A stretch of 64,000 bases of DNA, from assembly GCF_945859705.1 (NCBI RefSeq), contig NC_079134.1, positions 166,691,718-166,755,717 on the forward strand, read 5' to 3'. The translations under genes and the position numbers were made by a program. Below, one piece after another: positions 25,936 through 35,880 of this stretch. Position 1 is the first letter of the stretch. Every line of letters starts with the position of its first letter. Origin of the DNA: Episyrphus balteatus (Eukaryota; Arthropoda; Insecta; Diptera; Syrphidae). The notes beneath the pieces were generated by a model. That model was not told the origin of the DNA. It ran no database searches and was given only the letters and a program-made list of their open reading frames with translations.

Positions 25936-26126
25936 TTTTCCCAGCAAACGCAGAACTACAGAAAAAACCGGTGAAATATGTACGTAAAAGAAGTACTTCT
26001 TTTCCACTGAAAAAAGATAGGAGCTCGGGAAAAAACTCAGTTATATACTTTCTGTATATAAGAATACGTGAAGCAGCTATCTCTTTTTTGCATGCAAGAT
26101 GAAATAAATTTCCCCTCCATTAATAG

Positions 26127-28420
26127 TACGTTTCGGACGCGTTTCGGACGCGTTTCAGACGCGTTTCGGGCGCGTTTCAGACGCGTTTCAGACGCGTTTT
26201 GGACGCGTTTCAGAAGCGTTTTGGACGCCTTTCGGACGCGTTTCAGACGCGTTTTGGACGCGTTTCGGACGCGTTTCAGACGCGTTTTGGGCGCGTTTCA
26301 GACGCGTTTTGGACGCGTTTCAGAAGCGTTTTGGACGCGTTTCGGACGCGTTTTGGACGCGTTTTGGATGCGTTTTGGACGCGTTTCAGAAGCGTTTTGG
26401 ACGCCTTTCGGACGCGTTTCAGACGCGTTTTGGACGCGTTTCGGACGCGTTTCGGACGCGTTTCGGACGCGTTTCAGACGCGTTTTGGGCGCGTTTCAGA
26501 CGCGTTTCAGACGCGTTTTGGACGCGTTTCAGACGCGTTTCAGACGCGTTTTGGACGCGTTTTGGATGCGTTTTGGACGCGTTTCAGAAGCGTTTTGGAC
26601 GCCTTTCGGACGCGTTTCAGACGCGTTTTGGACGCGTTTCGGACGCGTTTCAGACGCGTTTTGGACGCGTTTTGGACGCGTTTCAGAAGCGTTTTGGACG
26701 CGTTTCGGACGCGTTTTGGACGCGTTTTGGACGCGTTTCAGAAGCGTTTTGGACGCCTTTCGGACGCGTTTCAGACGCGTTTTGGACGCGTTTCGGACGC
26801 GTTTCGGACGCGTTTCAGACGCGTTTTGGGCGCGTTTCAGACGCGTTTCAGACGCGTTTTGGACGCGTTTCGGACGCGTTTCAGACGCGTTTTGGAAGCG
26901 TTTTGGATGCGTTTTGGATGCGTTTTGGACGCGTTTCGGACGCGTTTCAGACGCGTTTCAGACGCGTTTTGGACGCGTTTCAGACGCGTTTCAGACGCGT
27001 TTTGGACGCGTTTTGGATGCGTTTTGGACGCGTTTCGGACGCGTTTTGAACGCGTTTCAGACGCGTTTGGACGCGTTTCGGACGCGTTTTGAACGCGTTT
27101 CAGACGCGTTTGGACGCGTTTTGGACGCGTTTTGGGCGCGTTTCAGACGCGTTTCAGACGCGTTTCAGACGCGTTTTGGACGCGTTTTGGACGCGTTTTG
27201 GACGCGTTTTGGACGCGTTTCAGACGCGTTTCGGACGCGTTTGGACGCGTTTTGGACGCGTTTTGGGCGCGTTTCAGACGCGTTTCAGACGCGTTTCAGA
27301 CGCGTTTCAGACGCGTTTTGGACGCGTTTTGGACGCGTTTCGGACGCGTTTCAGACGCGTTTTGGACGCGTTTTGGATGCGTTTTGGACGCGTTTCGGAC
27401 GCGTTTTGAACGCGTTTCAGACGCGTTTTGGACGCGTTTGGACGCGTTTTGGACGCGTTTTGGGCGCGTTTCAGACGCGTTTCAGACGCGTTTCAGACGC
27501 GTTTTGGACGCGTTTTGGACGCGTTTTGGACGCGTTTCGGACGCGTTTCAGACGCGTTTTGGAAGCGTTTTGGATGCGTTTTGGATGCGTTTTGGACGCG
27601 TTTCGGACGCGTTTCAGACGCGTTTCAGACGCGTTTTGGACGCGTTTCAGACGCGTTTCAGACGCGTTTTGGACGCGTTTTGGATGCGTTTTGGACGCGT
27701 TTCGGACGCGTTTTGAACGCGTTTCAGACGCGTTTTGGACGCGTTTGGACGCGTTTTGGACGCGTTTTGGGCGCGTTTCAGACGCGTTTCAGACGCGTTT
27801 TGGGCGCGTTTCAGACGCGTTTCAGACGCGTTTCAGACGCGTTTTGGACGCGTTTTGGACGCGTTTTGGACGCGTTTCAGACGCGTTTCGGACGCGTTTC
27901 AGACGCGTTTCAGACGCGTTTCAGACGCGTTTTGGACGCGTTTTGGACGCGTTTTGGACGCGTTTCGGACGCGTTTCGGACGCGTTTCAGACGCGTTTTG
28001 GACGCGTTTGGACGCGTTTTGGACGCGTTTTGGGCGCGTTTCAGACGCGTTTTGGACGCGTTTCAGACGCGTTTTGGACGCGTTTCAGACGCGTTTCAGA
28101 CGCGTTTTGGACGCGTTTCAGACGCGTTTTGGACGCGTTTTGGACGCGTTTCGGACGCTTTTCAGACGCGTTTTGGAAGCGTTTTGGATGCGTTTTGGAT
28201 GCGTTTTGGACGCGTTTCGGACGCGTTTCAGACGCGTTTTGGACGCGTTTTGGATGCGTTTTGGATGCGTTTTGGACGCGTTTCGGACGCGTTTCAGACG
28301 CGTTTCAGACGCGTTTTGGACGCGTTTCAGACGCGTTTTGGGCTCGTTTCAGGCTTGTTTTAGGCGCGTTTCAGATGCATTTTGGACGCGTTTCAAATGC
28401 GTTTCGGACGCGTTTCAGAC
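26127..28420. repeat. 2.3-kb array of an 11-bp unit, GACGCGTTTYR
   Basis: About 208 tandem copies of an 11-mer. The main variants are TTTTGGACGCG, TTTCAGACGCG and TTTCGGACGCG, with minor GATGCG, GAAGCG and GGGCGCG forms and scattered 10-bp units (GTTTGGACGC). Longer blocks recur, for example the GAAGCGTTTTGGACGCCTTT junction at about 26212, 26391, 26589 and 26741, showing higher-order duplication. As 11 x 3 = 33 bp has no stop codon, frames stay open for up to 785 codons (RFGRVSDAFQT-like 11-residue repeats). This is not evidence for a protein. Every unit carries CpGs and most carry an MluI site (ACGCGT). Confidence 0.95.
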
Positions 28421-28429
28421 TATAGATGG

Positions 28430-28948
28430 ATATTTCCGCAGCCAAATAGTTCCTGGAACTAGTTCCTCACTCGGAACTAGTTCCACTATTTCCCCAAAAT
28501 TAATTTAAACAGTTCCATCGTTCAGACACAGCCACACACAATAGAAAGAAAGAAGAAGAGGAACAAGAAACAAAACGAATGCGAATATATCTCGGCCTCT
28601 GTTTGAAATACACAATACACACGCGCATGTCATAGAATTCTCATCCAAAGCCAACACACATGGATGCGAACGAGTTGAGTGCCAAAAATTCACAAACCAA
28701 AACCACAACTACTTTCTTATGAATCATGCTCACGGACATGGAACTACATTAATAGTTCCAGTTCAAGGATCAGGAAAAAATATTCAAATTCATACTATTT
28801 CTTATTTTGATGCATTTTATTGAAAAAAAAAACTTAAATTCTAGATAGTTCCGCGGAACTAGTTCCAGGAACTTGTTCCGACCGAAAAAAGAACCGTTCC
28901 ATCGTTCCATGTTCGTTCCGGCTTTGGAACTGTTTTGCGGATCTCTGT
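28430..28948. repeat. GGAACTAGTTCC-rich block with inverted ends
   Basis: GGAACTAGTTCC palindromes occur near 28454, 28475 and 28854, with many extra GTTCC/GGAAC words. The left edge TTTCCGCAGCCAAATAGTTC and the right edge (reverse complement CAGAGATCCGCAAAACAGTT) are roughly inverted. This may be a decayed nested element. No gene. Confidence 0.5.
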
Positions 28949-29546
28949 TTTGAGTAATTTGCCTTGTCTATAATAATAATAAAATCAAAATTGAAACTTT
29001 TTCTCATGATTTCTCTTTCCAGTTTTATAATGAAACCGTAATGCCGACTTATAACGAGTCGATTTTCGCCGTGCGGCGAAGCTTTTTGGCGTCAGTCGAG
29101 TCGTGTGAACGTAAGCCGCACGCGACTAAAGTGACAATCCCCATACTAGAGTCCTAGTCGACTTAAGCCGTGAGACATATCATGTGGTTAAAATCGACTA
29201 GTGAAAAATCGGGATAGGTATACCTACTTATACCTTTTGAATCTAATATATTTTCTAATGACTTATCGTTAATAAAAATTATCTGTGAACCATCAAGTTG
29301 CTAAAATTTTTTTGTTGAGGTATCACTACAATATTTATTATAGTTATTTCAAAACTTTTAGTTTACATTTATAAAATGACATGATAGGACACCAGATTAT
29401 ATCCGATTAGTCTCTAGTAAGTTACCTGCACAAATTTCTAACCAAACTTAAAAATAGCTTATGATATTGAAAAAGCATCGGAAAAGGGCCCAAGAATTAT
29501 TTTGCCTAGAGGCCCATGACATGGTTAATCCGGCACTGCGCAAGCC

Positions 29547-29610
29547 CGCTTATCTGCATGTCTGCATTCCCGCATGTCTGTATACCCATATGACAATATG
29601 TCACATATTG
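29547..29610. repeat. Continuation of the CATGTCTG/CCCGCATG minisatellite
   Basis: ATCTGCATGTCTGCATTCCC and CGCATGTCTGTATACCCATA continue the repeat pattern seen at 24585-24945, as expected if the hAT-like element split the array. Confidence 0.75.
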
Positions 29611-29639
29611 ATTGAAATATGAATGGTTTTGGTTTTTTT

Positions 29640-30345
29640 TTGCATGTGAGCAGGGTTGCCAAGTACTTCTTAATATTTAAGAGATGGTATCTTACGTTTT
29701 TTATATAGAAGATGGTCTGAAATGTCTGTTTTAGACCTTAAATATCATACATTTTGGCTAATATATGAATGTTATTGCAGTTTTTTTTTTTAATATTAGA
29801 CTAGGGTTGCCGAGTTGTAGAGTTAGTAGTAGCATTTTTTTTTAGATAGAATAGGGTCTCAATTAGTGCCTGGCGTCTATGTTTCCCTCTAACATTATCA
29901 AATATTATACATTTTGACTGATGACTATTTTGCTATTTTTAAGCATTTGAGCAGGGTTGCCAAGTGGTTACTCGTATTTTTAAGCTTTTAATTCCTCGAA
30001 AATAAAAATGTTTTTTAGTGCTTTATTAGCATTTGAGTAGGATTACCATGTAGTTGGTATTGTTTTAGAAATGGTAGCTGAAATTTGTTTTTAGATAGAA
30101 GAGGGTGTCAGCTTAAGTTAAGTGTCGATTAAGGCTTAAAATCATACCTGTCTGTTAAAAACAAAAAACAAAATTGTAGGGTTATTTTAAATTTAAATAG
30201 GGTTACCATATTAACCGACAAACATAACTTAAATTATTTTATTAATTTTTCACTTATGTTTGGCATATTAAAAAAAACCTGTTTGACTAAACAACAAATG
30301 TATTGAGATTTTTGTCTTTTAAAACAGGGTTCCCAACCCTATTTT
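29640..30345. repeat. Degenerate tandem array marked by AGGGTTGCCAAGT
   Basis: AGGGTTGCCAAGT or close variants occur at about 29653, 29804, 29952, 30038, 30199 and 30327. Secondary words recur between them (GAGATGGTA, TAGATAGAAGAGGGT, TATCATACATTTTG, ATTTGAGCAGGG). The unit is about 150 bp and strongly diverged. Confidence 0.65.
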
Positions 30346-33300
30346 TTTTTATTTTCAATATAAACTCATCTTTTATTCGACCCCAATCGGACTATAGGTA
30401 TGCTCTACAAAATCACGTGCCCTCATAAAAATCCTACTAAATTCTTATTTCAATACAAATTACTTGCCCTACTTAGCCACGCTTTATGATAACATAATCT
30501 AACTAACCATCCAATAAAAAAAAAACTACACATAAAGAAAGCATGTAAATTAGCCAACATTTCTGCTCTATAATTTCTACCCAGAAAGGAGCTTATCCTA
30601 AGCTCCTTTTTTGCACACAATTCTGCATGTGGTGTGCCACAGGTATACTTTACCTAAGTGAAATAAATGTCTATGTTACCCAATGTAACTCTTGCTCTCT
30701 TTCTCCATTACCAAATTATATCACCGTCATAAAGTAACTACGTCACTTTTACGTGAAAAAACTTACACTATTTTCCCCGATACTCTTTACCAGGTGGAAG
30801 GAAGCTCTCAGGGATAGTGTGTCCATTACCGTTTGGTAATTTTCTTAGTAAATTTTCAAACTGGCTTAGGAATGAATGAATGAGTTTGCATTTGTGAGCA
30901 TTCCAACGAGGAGAAAAAGACAGCTGTGTAAACGGGAGGTCTTATACCGGTTAAAAAGGGCTGAACGAATGCAATGGGGGTCAAGAGGGGGAATGTGGAA
31001 CGCACATAAAGTGTTTTTAATTCGTTGGTTTTCACAGTTTTTTTTTTTTTGTGTCACTACTCACTGCCACTCTATGCCATCGAAATACTGGAGGTAAGCC
31101 ACAAATGAATTTCTAATTCACACACCATTGTTATACTTTCCATATAAGGACACATATATCCAATCTGAACGACAACAAGGACACTTTGGTTAGCGGGAAC
31201 CTCTAACACACGATTTAATATTTAGTCGATTCGGTGGTAGTAGAATGGAGTTAGAAAAGAGGGCACATACATAGTTTAAAAAAGGGTTATAACATCTCTA
31301 CCTTCTGTCTGTACCAGAGATTTACTCTAAAACACTCTCTCTCTCTCTACAACCAAAAAAGGATGCTCGCTATTTCTCCACATGGCATCGTGTGGATATC
31401 GTCGGTTGGTCGTCGACAGGATAACATAACGCAAACTATACCTAAGTGGATTATGGTGGCCATAAACAAGGATGTTTAGCTCCGAGTTTGGAGTAATTCC
31501 TTTCTAAAAGGCTGAAGTTTTATTACGAATGTAAATTGGGATGATGTTGGTTTCATTAGAGGATGATCATCATGGGCCAGATAGAGAGGATGCGGTTGGG
31601 ATTTTAGGCAAAGCTATCTTCACTTTCATGGTAGGTATAAATGTTTGTGTTACGTTACGTTGCGTTGTTGGTTCGGGAGAATAACTAAATACGGAGATAG
31701 AAAGGACTTTGTGGTTATTGTGGTAGCCATCCATATATCCTTGTCACAATATTTCGTTTCGACCTCTTGCGATTGATACTTTGCACTTGTTTGTAATAGG
31801 ACGAGAAGGAGTTTGATGATGAGGCGATTGTCAAACTAACGTAAGCTGTGTGTCCTCATATTTGGGGTTACCGCAGTCCCATCGCAATTTGTTTTCACCT
31901 TTGATTTATTGATATGAGTATGGGAGGGTCCTTAAGTGCAAATGCGTGCAGGTGACAATGGTGGGGTAAATATACACACACAAATTGTGGTAAAGGATTC
32001 AGATGATGGTCCTGAATCGACCACCAAACCCGTATACTTACTGTGAAAAGGCTGTAAATACAATAAATCTGTCAGGATTTAAGGATGGAAACATAATTTC
32101 AGAATTTAACGAAGAAGGATTTCTTGATTTTGATTAATTACATTTTTGGTGTTCTTATTATTAAAGTGAGTTTTGTTTCAGTATTTTCAATCTCAAATAC
32201 ATTCAAATGCAGAATTATTGACAAGTTGAACATTTGCAAAAAAGGTATCCAAGTGTTCTCTCAAAAAAGGATAAATAATAAAGAAAAAAAAAAGAAAAAA
32301 AAATAAATCCCAGTCGGAGAGGGATTTACAGAAAATATATTCTCGTATCCTTTTTTGCAAAACTGACGGCGGCAGTATTGTTCTATACTGGCGCATCCAT
32401 CCAATGCAAAAGCCTTGGTAAATATCAAGTATCGATGGGAGAGTAAATCTTGTATATATCTAACGATGTTTTATTGAAAAATAAGGACACTTTACACAAC
32501 GTTTCATCTAGGCAACCAGGAGCAAACGTTTTTTTGTGTGTTTATGTGTGTGTGAAGTATAATACAATGCACATGACTGGGGTGCGGGTGGTATAACATC
32601 ATGGTCGTCTCGTGTCTAACTCTCACTGTCTCTGTTTTTTTTTTGTTTATTCACATTCATTGTGTAAGTGTGTGGGTGTCAGTTTAAGAGCGGTGTCAAC
32701 ATACATCATTTGAATATTGGATTTTATCCTTGATATATAATTCAATAAAATCTTCTGTTATATTTTGTTGTAAAAAGCAAAATAAAAAAAAGACAAAAAA
32801 ACATATCCGAGATTGGGACGTCTGTTTGAATGATTCAATAAAAAAAAATACTACAAAAAAAATATATATTCTAGCAATATCGTGGATATGTTGGAAAATC
32901 CTTTTAACTTAATTCAATTGAAAAGGATATTTTTTTTTGAGAAAATTAAATTACATACGATACATTGGTCTGATAAAAGAATTATCTATAAAACGAAAAA
33001 AAAAAAAAAATGAAAGCTTAAGTGCATGAAGACGGTCTTACAAGAGCTTATATCAACTTTTACATCTAGAAGGTAACCGTTACGAGATTTTCTAAGATTG
33101 GTTAAGATGAAATTTGATGTCGAATCGCAGGAAGTTTTTAGGTTTACATTGCAATAATGTGATTTTTTTGCTAAGCTCATATTCAAAAATAACAGAATGT
33201 TACCTAAAACAATATATTTTTTGTGCACTGTGGCGTATACGTACTTTATTTAATTTTTAGGTACGATCTGATTTTTGGCACAGTGCGGAATTTTGAATAA

Positions 33301-33748
33301 CAAAAAAACTGTTGAGGCTATAACAACCAAGTTTGTGGAATTAAAAAGGAATTATGTATTTAATAAGCTACAAATTTGCAGGTCAGCCAAAACTATTGTT
33401 TTTAATCATTTTATATTTCGTCCTCTAAATTCAAACTTATTTTGGCAGTAAATTCAATAACTAAAAAATTATACGAGCTAAAAAATACTTTTATTGTTAC
33501 TAAACAGTGTCCACCTGTCAATCGATTTTGGAAGCATATTTTGCTGAGGAAGGTTATCCCAGGCAAGTTCATTACTATTTTAGAAGGAATATATATGATG
33601 GGTTCACACAAATTCCACGTCCTGCATGAAAGAGAGAGCTAATATCTTCTTAACGATGGCAGCTATGAAAAAGCACATCTCAATATTTTTTATGGAAAAC
33701 ATCATGGGCTATAAAATTGATTTAAGATACATTTCATATATATATTTA
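30346..33748. other. Low-repeat non-coding DNA enriched in AAGGAY
   Basis: No gene seen. At least 14 AAGGAC/AAGGAT words on either strand lie between 31145 and 32730. The CACTGTGGCGTATACGTAC motif occurs at about 33227. Small open frames show no domain. Confidence 0.45.
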
Positions 33749-34206
33749 TAGTCCAGTAATTTTAGGTTCTATCTGCGGAAAAATTCCTCCTGGGCTCGAT
33801 TTTGGTATAGACCTTCGTTACGGCGTGAAAAATCCACATTGATATCGCGTCCGCGTTAGAAGTTATAGAGGTCAAAAGGTCACAAAAATCAGTTTTTCGC
33901 ATATATCTCGTAACCTGTTGCTTGGAGGTCAATAGGGGTCTATGGAAAATCTGTTCGTCATAAAATTATCTACAAATATTGCCTTCTGCATTTTTCTGTA
34001 AATCCAACCGTTTTCGGAATAGAGCTGTTTCAAGCGTAGGCATAATACATGATACGTAATAATAGGTTTGTTTTTTTTTAAGAGTGAATAATTCAGTATT
34101 TGAATACTGAAAAATACATGTGTAATCTCTTTTGCTTTTAATTAATACGTTTTTATAAGTTTCACTTGTAATCGATATTCAAACTAACTTACTAACTAAC
34201 TAACTT

Positions 34207-34241
<35 letters not shown>

Positions 34242-34745
34242 TAGTTACTTAGCTACTAACTAACTATTTAATAAAATCTTAGCAATTAATTTTGACCCTC
34301 AGGTCAAAATTACCTACCCTGAGACATTTTGGTCTCAGGGTAAAAACATTTGACGGTTAAAACACCCCAAATCAATCTTAGACTACTTCTAAGAGTCATA
34401 TCGAAACTTTGAACAAATTTATGTAGTTTGAATGACTACGTTATAATATAGTCCGAAATCGGTTGGATTTACAGAAAAATGCATAAGACAATATTTGTAG
34501 ATAATTTTATGATGAACAGATTTTCCATAGACCCCTATTGACCTCCAAGCAACAGATCACGAGATATATGCGAAAAACTGATTTTCGTGACCTTTTGACC
34601 TCTATAACTTCTAACGCGGACGCGATATCAATGTCGATTTTTCACATCTTCATAACAACGCCGTAACGAAGGTCTATACCAAAATCGAGCCCAGTAGGAA
34701 TTTTTCCGCAGATTGGGGTAAAAAATGCCTAAAATTACTGGGCTA
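33749..34745. mobile_element. Long-arm foldback element with TAGYCCAGTAATTTTAGG ends
   Basis: Two arms of about 270-310 bp are near-perfect inverted copies: both contain GGCTCGATTTTGGTATAGAC, CTTCGTTACGGCG, ATATCGCGTCCGCGTTAGAA, GAGGTCAAAAGGTCAC and GGAGGTCAATAGGGGTCTAT in the same order from their outer end. The left flank ends in TTA and the right flank begins with TTA, a possible 3-bp target duplication (as in PIF/Harbinger, TWA). The loop holds a TAAC microsatellite and a palindrome around CCCTGAGACATTTTGGTCTC. No coding sequence. Confidence 0.8.
34180..34266. repeat. (TAAC)n microsatellite in the foldback loop
   Basis: About 18 ACTAACTA-type units with a few ACTTACTA interruptions. Confidence 0.9.
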
Positions 34746-35259
34746 TTAGTAGAGTTAAGTATAAAAAACTTTTATTTTTGATTTTTGTCCAAATTAAAAA
34801 AATGTTTTGTTTTTTAATTACAGCTCTGAGAAATAAAAACTGAATACAAATATGTAAAAAAAAAACTTATATTTAACATATGCTATGAAAGTCTGTTTAG
34901 ATAACACTGACCATTTGACGAAAATAGACAAATAAAAAGATATTTGCTATTTAAACCACTCTTTTGAGTGCACTACCTTTAAAACGATAAGTGTTACTAA
35001 AGCCTATCTTCAGATTTTTTTTTATAGAAAATGTTCTAATCTATGATATGAGTTAAAAATATATGAAAATTTTTTATTTTGGAAAACTACTTTAACAAAA
35101 AACATAAAAACGTAGTTATATAAAGGAGCACATTATCTTCCAGTTTTTCAAAGACAACTTCTCGATAGGACGCATCCTGTAAGAGTAATAGGCAAAAAAT
35201 AGATATTTTCGATATTTGAAAATTTTAAAACCATATATCTTCTAAATGATATATACCTA
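34746..35259. other. AT-rich non-coding DNA
   Basis: Nothing recognised. Confidence 0.5.
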
Positions 35260-35880
35260 CAGGGTGTCCGGTAGAAAATGGATAAGCCGGAAATGGCTGA
35301 TAGGTGCTCTTTTGACTTTGTACTTTAAATTTCATCATCTTACGTTTTCTTTAACCACAACCACGAATGAATGAATTTTATAAATTTCTTATTTTTATAA
35401 TTTTCTACAATAATTGGCTCACTACATAAGAAGTTAAAAGTTTTTACAACTGTTGCATCTTTTCTTTAAAAAAATTTTGAAATTAGTTTTTCGATGCAAA
35501 ATGTAAAAAAAAATATTTTATGAAAATTTTCAAACACCTGTGGTATAAAAAAAATCCATAGGAACGTAGGTGGCCAACTTTTTTAAAAATATGCGCGTCC
35601 AAAGGGGATTGCAGAATGGTAAAAGTTTTTATCAAATCTAGAGTTACTACGAAGTTATTGGTACCAAAGTGCAAAAACATCCTATTAATTTAATAAATTA
35701 TTTTAACTGTAAAATCTTCAGTTTTTCACATTGCTGCCACAAATGCATGGATTCCATCAGTTTTTTTAATCAGTCATATTTTACAATAATTCTTCTTACA
35801 CATAACAATTCAAAAAGTGTTATAACCGTTGAAAATGGATAAGCCATTTCTGGCTTATCCATTTTCTACCGGACACCCTG
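35260..35880. mobile_element. MITE-like element, CAGGGTGTCCGG ends, TA-flanked
   Basis: Ends CAGGGTGTCCGGTAGAAAAT (then GGATAAGCC) are perfect inverted repeats over at least 29 bp. Both flanks have TA, the target duplication typical of Tc1/mariner-type elements. The right arm has an extra internal palindrome (GATAAGCCATTTCTGGCTTA). Length 621 bp with no transposase, so non-autonomous. Confidence 0.8.

Larger units (their letters stand above)
24954..29538. mobile_element. hAT-like element (4.6 kb) with exact 8-bp target duplication
   Basis: The ends are CAGTGCCGGATTAGCC (left) and, in reverse complement, CAGTGCCGGATTAACC (right); both are followed by TAGGCAAA/GGGCCC-type text. The element is flanked by an identical 8-bp direct repeat, CGCAAGCC, at 24946-24953 and 29539-29546. 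An 8-bp duplication with CAGTG ends is characteristic of the hAT superfamily. The host sequence is a minisatellite that continues on both sides. Inside are a short transposase-like remnant (25408-25662), a 2.3-kb GACGCG array and a GGAACTAGTTCC-rich block. There is no intact transposase, so it is non-autonomous. Confidence 0.85.

Noticed and set aside
26068..28425. A 785-codon open frame (and several overlapping 200-300-codon frames) of RFGRVSDAFQT-like repeats
   Set aside because: It lies entirely in the 11-bp array. Three units make 33 bp without a stop in several frames, so openness is automatic. Several frames are open at once and no start context or domain supports translation.
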